In this document: positions 26,475 through 36,481 of the stretch, in pieces
Layout: each line of letters begins with the position of its first letter
Position numbering within the stretch: position 1 is the stretch's first letter
Assembly: GCF_014138045.1 (NCBI RefSeq)
Contig: NZ_JACGXA010000001.1
Location: 2,589,001-2,653,000, forward strand
DNA from: Nocardioides ginsengisegetis
GTDB taxonomy: Bacteria; Actinomycetota; Actinomycetes; Propionibacteriales; Nocardioidaceae
DNA length: 64,000 nt
Reading direction: 5' to 3'
Made by a program: the position numbers and the translations under genes
Notes under the pieces: generated by a model
The model's database searches: none
What the model was told of the DNA's origin: nothing
The model's input: only the letters and a program-made list of their open reading frames with translations

Positions 26475-26873
26475 ATGACGACGTTCTCGGACGAGAAGTA
26501 CCTCGCGTTCACCACCTACCGGAAGACCGGCGACGCGGTCAGCACGCCCGTGTGGGTGGTGCCGGTCAGCGACGGCCGGATCGGCTTCTGGACCGCCATG
26601 GGCACCGGCAAGACCAAGCGGCTGCGCAACGACCCGCGCGTCGCGGTCCAGCCCTCCGACGTGCGCGGCAACGTCAAGGACGGGAGCGACGCGGTGACCG
26701 GCACGGCCGAGATGGTGCAGTCGGGCCAGCTCTTCGACGAGGTGCACAGCCGGGTGCGGGCGAAGTACGGCTTCATGACCAAGCTGACCAAGGTCTTCGC
26801 CTGGGTCGGGGGCCAGGGCCGCAAGGGGCTGACCTACGCCGACACCGTGGTGCTGGTGCGGCTCGACGGGTAG
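26475..26873 (+). CDS. PPOX-class, probably F420-dependent, oxidoreductase
   Basis: 132-residue split-barrel flavin/deazaflavin-binding protein. Block order PVWVVPVSDGRIGFWTAMGTGKTKRLRNDPRVAVQP is the family signature (strand, Lys/Arg phosphate contact, Pro turn), close to F420-binding FDOR-B proteins. Substrate unknown. Leaderless start. Convergent with efeB, 7 bp between stops. Confidence 0.8.
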   Translation: MTTFSDEKYLAFTTYRKTGDAVSTPVWVVPVSDGRIGFWTAMGTGKTKRLRNDPRVAVQPSDVRGNVKDGSDAVTGTAEMVQSGQLFDEVHSRVRAKYGFMTKLTKVFAWVGGQGRKGLTYADTVVLVRLDG

Positions 26874-26880
26874 CGGGCGC

Positions 26881-28149
26881 TCAGGCGAACAGCGCCTGGC
26901 CGACGTACTCGCCGTCGCCGGCGCCGGGCGGCACGGCGAACAGCGCCGACCCGGTGAACTTGAGGTACTCCATCAGCGCGTCCATCTTCGCCATCCGCAG
27001 CTGCATCGGGATGAAGTGCGTGCGCGGGTCGCGCAGGTAGGCGAGGAAGAACAGCCCCGCGTTGAGACCGCCGAGCTGGTCGGTGCCGTCGACGAAGTTG
27101 TAGCCGCGACGCAGGATCCGCACCCCGTCGTTGTGGTCGGGGTGGACCACGCTGACGTGGGAGTCCTTCGGGATGACCGGGCCGTCGTGGCCGGGCATCG
27201 AGAAGTCGGGCTCGGAGAGCTCGCCGCCGCCGGACAGCGGCGCGCCGGTGTCCTTGGTGCGACCGACGAACGACTCCTGGTCACCGAGCGGCTGCCGGTC
27301 CCAGACCTCGATGGTCATGTTGACCCGGCGCGCGACGAGGTAGGAGCCGCCCGCCATCCACCCGGCCCTCGCGTCGTCGGAGGACGCGACCCAGACGTGC
27401 TCGGCGAGTTCGTCGGTCTCCTCGGCCTTGACGTTGGCCGTGCCGTCCTTGAAGCCGAAGAGGTTGCGGGGCGTGGACTGGGACGTCGAGGTGGTCGACG
27501 TACGCCCGAAGCCGAGCTGCGACCAGCGGACCGCGACCGTGCCGAAACCGATCCGGGCGAGGTTGCGGATCGCGTGGACCGCGACCTGCGGGTCGTTGGC
27601 GCAGGCCTGGACGCAGAGGTCGCCGTGGGAGCGCATCTCGTCGAGGTTGTCGCCCGGGAAGTGCGGGAGCGGCTCCAGGGCGGCCGGCTGCCGGTCGGCG
27701 AGGCCGAAGCGGTCCTTGCCGCCGGCGTCGCGGAAGAGTGTCGGGCCGAAGCCGAAGGTGATCGTCAGGCCGCTCGGCGACAGGCCGATCGCCTCGCCGG
27801 TGTCGTCCGGCGGGAGGTTGGCGGCCCCCTCGACCGGACCGATCTCGCCGGCCGGCCGGCCACGGGTCATCCGGTCGGCCGCCTCGGTCCAGGCCTTCAG
27901 CAGCGCGATGAGCTGGGCCCGGGACCTCGTGGTCACGTCGAACGCCGCGAAGTGCAGGCGGTCCTGGGCGGGCGTCACGATGCCGGCCTGGTGCTCGCCG
28001 CGGAAGGGATAGGTCAGCGCCTCGCCCGAGGCGGCGTGGGCGGACTCGCTCTCGCGCCCGGCCACGTAGGCGCCGGCGACCCCGGCGACGGCGACGCCGC
28101 CACCGATCAGCCCGCGCCGGGAGACCCGCCCGGCCCCGTCGGCGCTCAG
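26881..28149 (-). CDS. efeB: EfeB, Tat-exported Dyp-type peroxidase/deferrochelatase; start probably CTG
   Basis: Extracytoplasmic heme peroxidase of the EfeUOB ferrous iron system. Dyp landmarks include GFKDGTAN (GxxDG motif) and the C-terminal FFLAYLRDP. A Tat signal with twin Arg (RVSRRGLIGGGVAVAGVAGA) lies upstream of the first in-frame GTG (28065), so a start there would lose the signal. No ATG/GTG/TTG exists in frame over the signal or back about 80 bases into efeO. The CTG at 28149, overlapping the efeO TGA (CTGA), gives a 422-residue preprotein and is my choice; start uncertain. Confidence 0.85.
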   Translation of the reverse strand: MSADGAGRVSRRGLIGGGVAVAGVAGAYVAGRESESAHAASGEALTYPFRGEHQAGIVTPAQDRLHFAAFDVTTRSRAQLIALLKAWTEAADRMTRGRPAGEIGPVEGAANLPPDDTGEAIGLSPSGLTITFGFGPTLFRDAGGKDRFGLADRQPAALEPLPHFPGDNLDEMRSHGDLCVQACANDPQVAVHAIRNLARIGFGTVAVRWSQLGFGRTSTTSTSQSTPRNLFGFKDGTANVKAEETDELAEHVWVASSDDARAGWMAGGSYLVARRVNMTIEVWDRQPLGDQESFVGRTKDTGAPLSGGGELSEPDFSMPGHDGPVIPKDSHVSVVHPDHNDGVRILRRGYNFVDGTDQLGGLNAGLFFLAYLRDPRTHFIPMQLRMAKMDALMEYLKFTGSALFAVPPGAGDGEYVGQALFA

Positions 28150-29297
28150 GAGAGCACCGCCGCGGTGAGCTGGGACAGCGGTTCGGAGACGGCGTTGACG
28201 GCGTCCGCGAGCTTCTTGACCTCCTGCGGCGTCAGCTGGTCGTAGGTCTTGAACCCGTCGCCGACCTTCTGCTCGTCGAGCAGCTCCTGCAGGTCGTCGA
28301 AGCGCTCGTCGAGTGTCTCCTCGAGCTCGGGGTCCTTCTGGCCGAGCACGGGCTCGAGCAGCTCGAACGCCTTCCTCGCGCCCTCGACGTTGGCCTGGAA
28401 GTCCCAGAGGTCGGTCCGCGACCAGTACTCCTCCTCACCGGTGACCTTGCCCGTCGCGACCTCCTCCATGAGGGCCCGCGAGCCGTTGGCGATCTGGTCG
28501 ACGGTGAACTCGAGGTCCTTGATCCGCCCGTCGAGGGTGACGGTGTCGGCGAGCAGGTCGTCGGCGTACGTCGCCCGCTCCTTCATCGTCAGGGCGGCGT
28601 ACTTGCCGGCCCGCGCCGGCCACAGGTCCTTCTCGAGGCGGTGCCAGCCGGTCCACTTCTGGCCGGGCTCGAGGTCGGCCTCCCGGGCGTCCATCTTCGG
28701 GTCGAGGTCACCGAAGGACTCGGCGACCGTCTCGATCCGCTCCCAGTGCGTGCGCGCCACGGGGTAGAGCGCCTTGGCCTTGCGGTCGTCGCCGGACGTG
28801 TACGCCGCGACGAACGCCTTGGTCTGCGCCAGGAGCTGGCCGGACTCGTCCTGGACCCACTCCTGGTACTCCTCGGTCGCGTGCGCGATCTGCTCGTCGT
28901 CGCTCTGGGCCGCGACCTTGGCGCCGCTGTCGGAGACGGTGAAGTCGGCGCGGATGCCCGTGCCCTTCATCCCCGGCTTGCAGGCAGTGACGTAGGTGCC
29001 GGGGGCGACGCTGACCGTCAGCTCGCGGGACAGCTTGGGGCCGACGTTCTCGACCTCGCCGAGGATCCGCTGGCCGTCCTCGGCGTAGAGGTAGAACTCG
29101 GTGACCTCCGAGCCGTCGTTGGTGACCTCGAAGGTCAGCGTGCCGGACGGTGCGTCGAGCGGCGAGACGTCGCAGGCGTCGTCGGTCGAGGTGACCAGGA
29201 TCGTGCGGTCGTCGCCGGTCTTGACCGTGGCGTTCTGGGTGCAGGCGGCCAGGGCCGGGGTCGCGACGAGGGCAGCGAGCAGCAGGGGGATGCGCAT
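28146..29297 (-). CDS. efeO: EfeO, iron-binding lipoprotein
   Basis: 383 residues. Signal peptide with lipobox LAAC (Cys 19), a cupredoxin-like domain (about 30-125, with DACDVSPLDAPSGTLTFEVTN and TACKPGMKG), then the helical M75/EfeO domain with HWERIE (HxxE metal motif) and LEPGQKWTGWHRLEKDLW. Periplasm-side iron handling for EfeU. Located 20 bases after efeU and overlapping efeB. Confidence 0.92.
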   Translation of the reverse strand: MRIPLLLAALVATPALAACTQNATVKTGDDRTILVTSTDDACDVSPLDAPSGTLTFEVTNDGSEVTEFYLYAEDGQRILGEVENVGPKLSRELTVSVAPGTYVTACKPGMKGTGIRADFTVSDSGAKVAAQSDDEQIAHATEEYQEWVQDESGQLLAQTKAFVAAYTSGDDRKAKALYPVARTHWERIETVAESFGDLDPKMDAREADLEPGQKWTGWHRLEKDLWPARAGKYAALTMKERATYADDLLADTVTLDGRIKDLEFTVDQIANGSRALMEEVATGKVTGEEEYWSRTDLWDFQANVEGARKAFELLEPVLGQKDPELEETLDERFDDLQELLDEQKVGDGFKTYDQLTPQEVKKLADAVNAVSEPLSQLTAAVLS

Positions 29298-29317
29298 CGG
29301 AGGGGGATCCTTCGGGG

Positions 29318-30193
29318 TCAGCGGGCGGCCGGCGAGGGGGCCGGCGTGGCGGGCGGGGTGGAGACGGCGCGGCGGCGTACGCCGGCGATGAAGAGCAGCA
29401 GGGTCGGCACGACGTAGAGGACCCAGACGACGGCCTCGAGGACGGTCGTGACGGGCGAGAAGTTGAAGACGCCCTTGAGGAGCACGGCGTACCACGTGCT
29501 CGGGTCGATGGTGTCCGAGACGTCGAAGGCGATGGTGTCCAGGCCGGGCAGGATGCCGGCCTCCTGAAGGTCGTGCACGCCGTAGGACAGCACGCCGGCG
29601 GCGACGAGGATCAGGAAGTAGCCGGTCCAGGTGAAGAAGCGCGACAGGTTGATCGAGATGGCGCCGCGGTAGAGCAGGTAGCCGATGACGACCGCGGTCG
29701 CCAGGCCGAGGGCGGCGCCGAGCAGCGGCTCCCAGGTGGGGGTGGCCGAGCCGGCCGCCTCGCGGGTGCCGGCCTTGGTGGCGGCCCAGAGGAAGAGCGC
29801 CGTCTCCAGGCCCTCCCGGCCGACGGCCAGGACGGCGACCAGGACCAGCGACCAGCGGCTGCCCTCGGCGGCCTTGTCGATCTGGCCGCGGAGCTCGCCG
29901 CTCATCGCGCGGGCGGCCCGGGCCATCCAGAAGATCATCCAGGTCACGAAGCAGACCGCGATGATCGAGAGCGTCCCGCCGATGGCCTCCTGGGCCTCGA
30001 ACGTCAGGCCGCTGGGGCCGTAGGTCAGCAGGGCGCCGAAGGCGAGGCTGACCCCGACGGCCAGGGCGACGCCGACCCAGATGCGGGTCAGCAGGTGCCG
30101 TCGCTCGGACTTGACCAGGTAGGCCACGAGGATGCTCACGACCAGCGCGGCCTCGAGTCCCTCGCGGAGCCCGATCAGGTAGTTCGCCAGCAT
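29318..30193 (-). CDS. efeU: EfeU, FTR1-family iron permease
   Basis: 291 residues, about seven TM segments. Two REGLE iron-transport motifs are present: REGLEAAL (about 10-17) and REGLETAL near the middle. First gene of efeUOB; AAGGGA lies before the ATG. Two IdeR-like boxes immediately upstream indicate repression by iron. Confidence 0.92.
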   Translation of the reverse strand: MLANYLIGLREGLEAALVVSILVAYLVKSERRHLLTRIWVGVALAVGVSLAFGALLTYGPSGLTFEAQEAIGGTLSIIAVCFVTWMIFWMARAARAMSGELRGQIDKAAEGSRWSLVLVAVLAVGREGLETALFLWAATKAGTREAAGSATPTWEPLLGAALGLATAVVIGYLLYRGAISINLSRFFTWTGYFLILVAAGVLSYGVHDLQEAGILPGLDTIAFDVSDTIDPSTWYAVLLKGVFNFSPVTTVLEAVVWVLYVVPTLLLFIAGVRRRAVSTPPATPAPSPAAR

Positions 30194-30202
30194 GACTGTC
30201 CC

Positions 30203-30221
30203 TTAGGTGAGGCAACACTTA
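30203..30221 (-). promoter_or_regulatory. IdeR/DtxR iron box 1 upstream of efeU
   Basis: TTAGGTGAGGCAACACTTA (plus strand) matches the 19-bp consensus TTAGGTTAGGCTAACCTAA at 14 positions. It lies 10 bases before the efeU ATG, overlapping the expected transcription start. Confidence 0.75.
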
Positions 30222-30222
30222 C

Positions 30223-30241
30223 TTAGGTGCGCCTTACCTTA
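30223..30241 (-). promoter_or_regulatory. IdeR/DtxR iron box 2 upstream of efeU
   Basis: TTAGGTGCGCCTTACCTTA matches the same consensus at 14 of 19 positions. It is 20 bp from box 1, so two dimers could bind on nearly the same face of the helix. Confidence 0.7.
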
Positions 30242-30286
30242 CACAAGACTGGCAGGTTCCCGGCAGGGGGTCCGCCGGGGCGTGCG

Positions 30287-30991
30287 TCACACCGCGCAGC
30301 CGTCGGGGCCGCAGGCCTCTCCCCCGGGCGCCATCTCCAGGGTGGGCCGGGCCTCCGCCCACGCCCGCTCGAGGACCTGGGCGAAGACCTCGGCCGGCTG
30401 GGCGCCGCTGATCCCGAACTTCTGGTCGACGACGTAGAACGGGACGCCGGTGGCGCCGTACGCCCGCGCCTGGGCGATGTCGGCCTGCACGGCGGCGGCG
30501 TACGCGTCGCCGGTCAGCACCTCCTTGACCCGCACGTCGTCGAGGCCCACCTCGGTGGCCGCGGCGTGCAGCACGTCGTGGTCGCCGACGTCCTCGGCGC
30601 GCACGAAGTACGCCGCCAGCAGGGCCTCCTTGAGGTCGCGCTGGAGCGCGGGGCCGCCCTCGTCAAGGGCCAGGTGCAGGAGCCGGTGGGCGTCGACGGT
30701 GTTGGTGTGGACGTTCTCGAGGAGCCGGAACGCCAGCCCCTCCTCGGCCGCCACCTCGGTCAGCTGGAGCTGCATCTGCCGCATCTCGTCCTCGCTGCGG
30801 CCGTACTTGCGCGCGAGCACGGGGGTGGTCAGCTCGTGCCCGTGCTGCGGCGCCGAAGGGTCGAGCTCGAAGGAGCGGTAGACGATCTCGACGTCGTCAC
30901 GGTGCTCGAAGCCTGCCAGAGCGGTCTCCAGCCGGCGCTTGCCGACGTAGCACCAGGGACAGACGACGTCGGACCAGATCTCGATACGCAT
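30287..30991 (-). CDS. DsbA-family oxidoreductase, FrnE-like
   Basis: 234 residues, thioredoxin fold with active-site CPWCYVG (Cys about residues 12 and 15) near the N-terminus, the helical insert and GVPFYVVD cis-Pro loop. This is the FrnE/2-hydroxychromene isomerase-like branch, cytoplasmic (no signal peptide). An extra Cys pair closes the C-terminus (ACGPDGCAV), as in FrnE proteins with a second redox pair. ATG at 30991 chosen; a TTG at 31009 would add six residues. Confidence 0.8.
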   Translation of the reverse strand: MRIEIWSDVVCPWCYVGKRRLETALAGFEHRDDVEIVYRSFELDPSAPQHGHELTTPVLARKYGRSEDEMRQMQLQLTEVAAEEGLAFRLLENVHTNTVDAHRLLHLALDEGGPALQRDLKEALLAAYFVRAEDVGDHDVLHAAATEVGLDDVRVKEVLTGDAYAAAVQADIAQARAYGATGVPFYVVDQKFGISGAQPAEVFAQVLERAWAEARPTLEMAPGGEACGPDGCAV

Positions 30992-31026
30992 GACTGGTAC
31001 AACGTTCAACCGCTCCGGACATTCCC

Positions 31027-31114
31027 GACCCGTCGCTCGTTGACGCAGGAACGCGTCGACCCGTCGTCAATTGACGACGGGTCGACGCGTTGGGTGGTGA
31101 AGGAGCGACGGGTC
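31027..31114. repeat. Nested inverted repeats with a 42-bp perfect palindrome
   Basis: The inner palindrome at 31050-31091 has 21-bp arms with no spacer (centre TCAATTGA). Around it are 12-bp arms GACCCGTCGCTC (31027-31038) and GAGCGACGGGTC (31103-31114); the right outer arm overlaps the permease stop codon. It lies at the 3' end of the permease and upstream of the FrnE-like gene. Probably a very strong terminator, but longer than needed. Confidence 0.9.
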
Positions 31115-32777
31115 AGTGGGCGGCCGGCGCCATGCCCTCCTCGGGCTCCTCGACCTCGCCGATCATCTCCTCGATCTGCTCGGTGCTCAGGGCGACGGCC
31201 ATCGCCCAGTAGTAGACGACCAGGCTCCAGGCCGCGACGACCAGGGCGTCCCAGCCGAACGGGATCAGCGCGTCGTCGCCCTTCGGACCGAAGTCACTGA
31301 TGTAGACGATGACGCCCATGCCGATGAGGTAGGGGATCAGCCAAGACGCGGCCTTCCAGTCCAGGGTCGGCTTGTGCTCGTTGAGCTTGAAGACGCGGTT
31401 GGCGACCAGGATGGCGTAGCCGATCAGGATCGTGATGCCGAGCTTCCAGATCGTGTCCCAGCCGGTCCACAGGATGATCAGGTTGGCGATGATGAACGCC
31501 ACCGGCGACAGGAACCCCGCGGCGGGCAGCCGGTAGGGGCGCTCCGCGTTGGGCAGGCGGCGCCGGAAGGCACCCAGCGACAGCGGCGCACCGCCGTACA
31601 TCAGGACGGACGCGCTGGTGATCAGGCCGACGAGCGACTGCCAGCTCGGGAACGGCAGGAAGCAGATGCAGCCGGTGATGAACGCAGCCAGCAGGCCCAC
31701 CCACGGCACGTTGCGCTTGTTGGTCCACTCGAAGGCCGAGGGGACGTAGCCGTTGCGCGAGAGGCCGTAGGCCAGGCGCGAGCTGCCGGTCGTGTAGATC
31801 AGGCCGGTGCCTCCGGGGCTGATGATCGCGTCGGCGTAGATGATCGCGGCCAGCCAGCCGATGCTGAGCAGGCTCGCGATCTCGGCGAACGGACCGGTGA
31901 AGGTCGTGTAGAGGCCGTTGCCGACCTGGTCCCAGGTGTCGCCGATCGCGCTCTTGGGGAGCGCGAAGAGGAAGACCAGCTGCAGCAGGATGTAGAGGAT
32001 CGTGCCGAAGACGACCGAGCCGATGATCGCGAACGGGACGTCGCGCTTGGGGTTGGCCGACTCGCCTGCGAGCTGGTCGGCCTGCTCGAAGCCGAGGTAG
32101 CTGAAGATGATGCCGCCGGTGGAGACCGCGGCGAAGATGCCCTTGAGGCCGGCCGGGTTGAAGCCGTTGGCAGCCGTCAGGTTGCTGGTGTCGAAGTTGG
32201 CGATCGCCAGCACCAGGATGGTGAGCATCGGGATCGCGATCTTCCACCACGTCGCGGCGCTGTTGGTGGCCGCGAGCTTCTTGACGCCGAGGAAGTTGAT
32301 GGCCGTCAGGATCGCCATCAGGATGATCGCCACGACGATGCCGGTGAAGCTCAGGACACCGTTGTCGGGGTTGATCCAGCCGTTCGCGAAGTCGTAGTGA
32401 CCGGCGTACGTCAGCATCGCGGACACCTCGATCGGGGCCACGGTCGCGGCGTTGAGCCACGCGAACCAGCCGAACGAGGCACCCGCGACACCGCCGAAGG
32501 CGTAGTGCGGGAAGCGGGCCGTGCCGCCGGACACGGGGTACATGCCGCCCAGCTCCGCGTGCACGAGCGCGAGGACCACGATGGCGACGCCACCGATGAC
32601 CCACGAGATGATCGCGGCCGGTCCGGCGGCGATCAGGGCCTCCTGGGGGCCGAACAGCCAGCCTGAGCCGATGATCGAGCCCATCGAGGCCCAGGTCAGG
32701 CCGATGATGCCGACCTCACGGACCAGCTTGGTGTTGCGCTTCTTTGTGCCTGGTGACGGCGCCTGGGTCGTTGTCAT
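31113..32777 (-). CDS. APC-family amino acid permease 1
   Basis: 554 residues, about 12 TM segments. The APC substrate loop in TM1 is SMGSIIGSGWLFGPQEALIAAGP. A PSWQSLVGLITSASVLMYGGAP stretch and an acidic C-terminus (EEPEEG) complete the pattern. It is a paralogue of the permease at 42409-44079 with the same order of conserved blocks. Transport substrate cannot be named. It lies between the palindrome and ilvC. Confidence 0.85.
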   Translation of the reverse strand: MTTTQAPSPGTKKRNTKLVREVGIIGLTWASMGSIIGSGWLFGPQEALIAAGPAAIISWVIGGVAIVVLALVHAELGGMYPVSGGTARFPHYAFGGVAGASFGWFAWLNAATVAPIEVSAMLTYAGHYDFANGWINPDNGVLSFTGIVVAIILMAILTAINFLGVKKLAATNSAATWWKIAIPMLTILVLAIANFDTSNLTAANGFNPAGLKGIFAAVSTGGIIFSYLGFEQADQLAGESANPKRDVPFAIIGSVVFGTILYILLQLVFLFALPKSAIGDTWDQVGNGLYTTFTGPFAEIASLLSIGWLAAIIYADAIISPGGTGLIYTTGSSRLAYGLSRNGYVPSAFEWTNKRNVPWVGLLAAFITGCICFLPFPSWQSLVGLITSASVLMYGGAPLSLGAFRRRLPNAERPYRLPAAGFLSPVAFIIANLIILWTGWDTIWKLGITILIGYAILVANRVFKLNEHKPTLDWKAASWLIPYLIGMGVIVYISDFGPKGDDALIPFGWDALVVAAWSLVVYYWAMAVALSTEQIEEMIGEVEEPEEGMAPAAH

Positions 32778-32814
32778 GCGTCCTCCGAGTTACAGGGGAT
32801 CGAAGATGGACGAA

Positions 32815-32833
32815 GGGGGCCTGCAAGGCCCCC
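32815..32833 (-). promoter_or_regulatory. Hairpin in the 5' region of permease 1
   Basis: GGGGGCC/GGCCCCC stem with a 5-base loop, 37 bases before the permease ATG on the minus strand. No T-run; possibly a leader structure. Confidence 0.4.
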
Positions 32834-32898
32834 AACCTCCACCTCTACCCACTCGTCGGTGGATCACTCCTGCGAGTTCGGATGTGTTCCGAAATGCG

Positions 32899-32931
32899 AC
32901 CGACCCGCCCCGGTGAGCGGGACGGGTCGGT
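32899..32931 (-). terminator. Terminator after ilvC
   Basis: Stem ACCGACCCG/CGGGTCGGT with inner CCCG/CGGG pairing, 18 bases past the ilvC stop; followed by CGCATTTCGG. Confidence 0.7.
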
Positions 32932-32949
32932 GCGCGACGTACGGGTGGA

Positions 32950-34026
<1,077 letters not shown>

Positions 34027-34575
34027 TCACCGGGCTGCGGTGGCCGCGGGCGGGGCAGGGATCGGGACGGGACGGAGCGTGCGCTCGCTGATGGAGCGGG
34101 AGCCGCGGCCGATCGCGACCATGCCGGACTGCACGAGCTCACGGATCCCGAAGGGCTCCACGACCTTGAGGAAGGACGCGAGCTTGTCGGCGTTGCCGGT
34201 GACCTCGATCGTCACGGCGTCGGTGGCGACGTCGACGACGCGCGCGCGGAACAGCGAGACCGCGTCGAGGACCTGGCCGCGCGACTCGGGGTCGGCCTTG
34301 ACCTTGACCAGCAGCAGCTCGCGGTTGACCGAGGCGGGGCCGTCGAGCTCGACGATCTTGATGACCTCGACGAGCTTGTTCAGCTGCTTGGTGACCTGCT
34401 CGAGCGGCGACTCCTCGACGTTGACCACGATGGTCATCCGCGAGACCTCGGGGTGCTCGGTCGGACCGACCGCGAGCGAGTCGATGTTGAAGCCGCGACG
34501 GCTGAACAGGCCGGCGATGCGGGCCAGGACGCCCGGCTTGTTCTCGACCAGCACGGACAGGGTGTGCTTGCTCAT
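34027..34575 (-). CDS. ilvN: Acetolactate synthase regulatory subunit
   Basis: 182 residues with an N-terminal ACT domain (TLSVLVENKPGVLARIAGLF, GFNIDSLAVG) and the C-terminal ALS_ss domain. Binds valine and controls IlvB. Its ATG overlaps the ilvB stop (TGATG). Confidence 0.94.
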   Translation of the reverse strand: MSKHTLSVLVENKPGVLARIAGLFSRRGFNIDSLAVGPTEHPEVSRMTIVVNVEESPLEQVTKQLNKLVEVIKIVELDGPASVNRELLLVKVKADPESRGQVLDAVSLFRARVVDVATDAVTIEVTGNADKLASFLKVVEPFGIRELVQSGMVAIGRGSRSISERTLRPVPIPAPPAATAAR

Positions 34576-36314
34576 CAGAGCTCGTCCTCCTCGAACTGCG
34601 GGGCGAGGTCGCGGGCGTACTTGATGTCGTCGTTGCTGGTGCCGGCCGCGACCATCGGCCACACCATCGCGTCGCGGTGGACCCGGAAGTCCACGACCAC
34701 GGGGACGTCGTTGATCTCCATGGCCTTGTTGATCGCGGCGTCCACGTCGTCGGGGCTCTCACAGGCGAGGCCGACACAGCCGTAGGCCTCGGCGAGCTTG
34801 ACGAAGTCGGGGATCCGCTTGGAGTGCAGGTCGGTGTTGGAGTAGCGCTCGTTGTAGAACAGCGTCTGCCACTGCCGCACCATGCCGAGCGACTCGTTGT
34901 TGATGATCGCGACCTTGATCGGGATGTCGTTGATCGCGCAGGTGGCCAGCTCCTGGTTGGTCATCTGGAAGCAGCCGTCGCCGTCGATCGCCCAGACGGT
35001 GGAGTCGGGCATCCCGACCTTGGCGCCCATCGCGGCCGGCACGGAGTAGCCCATGGTCCCGAGACCGCCCGAGTTGAGCCAGGTGTTGGGCTTCTCGTAG
35101 CCGATGAAGTGGGCCGCCCACATCTGGTGCTGCCCGACACCCGACGTGAAGATGGTGTCGGGTCCCGCGATCTTGCCGAGCCGCTCGATGACGTACTGCG
35201 GGGCGAGGCCCTCGGCCGGCTTGTCGTAGCCCAGCGGATAGGTCTGCTTCACCCCGGCGAGGAACTGCACCCACGCCTCGTAGTCGCCGGCGTGGCCGGC
35301 GTCGGCCTCGGCCTTGAGCGCCACGATCAGGTCGCTGATGACCTCACGGCAGTCCCCCACGATCGGGACGTCGGCGACGCGGTTCTTGCCGATCTCGGCC
35401 GGGTCGATGTCGGCGTGGATGACCTTGGCGCCGGGCGCGAAGGAGTCGAGGTTGCCGGTGACCCGGTCGTCGAAGCGGGCGCCGAGGCTGATGATCAGGT
35501 CGGACTTCTGCAGGCCGGCCACGGCCGCCACGGTGCCGTGCATCCCGGGCATGCCGAGGTGCTGCGGGTGGCTGTCGGGGAACGCGCCGCGGGCCATGAG
35601 GGTCGTCACGACCGGCATGCCGGTGAACTCCGCCAGGACACGCAGCTCGCGGGAGGCGGCCGCGCGGATCGTGCCGCCGCCGACGTACAGGACGGGGCGG
35701 CGGGCCTCGAGGATGAGCTTGGCCGCCTCGCGGATCTGCTTGGCGTGCGGCTTGGTCACCGGGCGGTAGCCGGGCAGGTGCAGCTCGGTGGGCCACCGGA
35801 AGGTCGTCATCGACTGCAGCGCCGACTTGGCGACGTCGACGAGGACCGGGCCCGGACGGCCGGTGCTGGCGATGTAGAACGCCTCCGCGACCGTGCGCGG
35901 GATCTCGGCGGGGTCGGTGACCAGGAAGTTGTGCTTGGTGATCGGCATCGTGATGCCGCGGATGTCGGCCTCCTGGAAGGCGTCGGTCCCGATCATCGAG
36001 GCACCGACCTGGCCGGTGATCGCGACCATCGGCACGGAGTCCATGTGGGCGTCTGCCAGCGGGGTCACCAAGTTGGTGGCGCCCGGGCCGGAGGTGGCCA
36101 TGCACACGCCGACCCGGCCCGTGGCGGCGGCGTACCCCTGTGCCGCGTGGCCCGCACCCTGCTCGTGGCGGACCAGGATGTGCCGGATGGAGCTGTCCAT
36201 GAGGGGGTCGTACGCCGGGAGGATCGCCCCACCCGGGATGCCGAAGATGTTGTCGGCCCCAGCCGCCTCCAGCGACTTGATCAGGCTCTGTGCGCCCGTG
36301 ATCTGCTCGCTCAT
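34575..36314 (-). CDS. ilvB: Acetolactate synthase catalytic subunit
   Basis: 579 residues, TPP/FAD enzyme making acetolactate and acetohydroxybutyrate. Catalytic Glu in [17 protein letters not shown] block [17 protein letters not shown], and the TPP-Mg motif [14 protein letters not shown]...NN near 460. GAGAGGGAAG precedes the ATG at 36314. Preceded by a leader peptide and attenuator. Confidence 0.95.
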   Translation of the reverse strand: MSEQITGAQSLIKSLEAAGADNIFGIPGGAILPAYDPLMDSSIRHILVRHEQGAGHAAQGYAAATGRVGVCMATSGPGATNLVTPLADAHMDSVPMVAITGQVGASMIGTDAFQEADIRGITMPITKHNFLVTDPAEIPRTVAEAFYIASTGRPGPVLVDVAKSALQSMTTFRWPTELHLPGYRPVTKPHAKQIREAAKLILEARRPVLYVGGGTIRAAASRELRVLAEFTGMPVVTTLMARGAFPDSHPQHLGMPGMHGTVAAVAGLQKSDLIISLGARFDDRVTGNLDSFAPGAKVIHADIDPAEIGKNRVADVPIVGDCREVISDLIVALKAEADAGHAGDYEAWVQFLAGVKQTYPLGYDKPAEGLAPQYVIERLGKIAGPDTIFTSGVGQHQMWAAHFIGYEKPNTWLNSGGLGTMGYSVPAAMGAKVGMPDSTVWAIDGDGCFQMTNQELATCAINDIPIKVAIINNESLGMVRQWQTLFYNERYSNTDLHSKRIPDFVKLAEAYGCVGLACESPDDVDAAINKAMEINDVPVVVDFRVHRDAMVWPMVAAGTSNDDIKYARDLAPQFEEDEL

Positions 36315-36372
36315 CGCCGTGCTTCCCTCTCCTGTGCTGCCGGTTGACCTGTGCCCGTGTGGCCTGTGCCCA

Positions 36373-36406
36373 TAAAAAAGCCCCTCGGCCCGTGGGCAAC
36401 GAGGGG
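36373..36406 (-). terminator. Attenuator terminator upstream of ilvBNC
   Basis: On the minus strand a 7-bp stem CCCCTCG/CGAGGGG with a loop of about 12 bases, then C and six T. It lies 28 bases after the leader peptide stop and about 58 before the ilvB ATG. Confidence 0.85.
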
Positions 36407-36433
36407 TGACGCGCTGGCTGGTTCGGTCTGAAC

Positions 36434-36475
36434 TCAGCTCACGCGTCGCGTGCATACAAGAAGAATCTCGCGCAT
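36434..36475 (-). CDS. ilvBNC leader peptide ([13 protein letters not shown])
   Basis: Thirteen codons with consecutive Ile-Leu-Leu-Val encoded ATT CTT CTT GTA, all rare codons in this genome, so the ribosome is very sensitive to scarce charged branched-chain tRNAs. The following GACGCG can pair with CGCGTC before the terminator. A TACCGT -10 box is 6 bases upstream of its ATG, so translation starts at the RNA 5' end. Classic attenuation layout. Confidence 0.88.
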   Translation of the reverse strand: MREILLVCTRRVS

Positions 36476-36481
36476 GCCGCC

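Noticed and set aside
28146..30218. A 690-codon frame joining efeO to an upstream region
   Set aside because: The upstream part is a shadow frame of efeU; EfeO has its own ATG, signal peptide and lipobox at 29297.
32521..32916. Plus-strand frame across the permease 1 leader
   Set aside because: Mostly antisense to the permease; the last part is Pro-rich noise over a hairpin.
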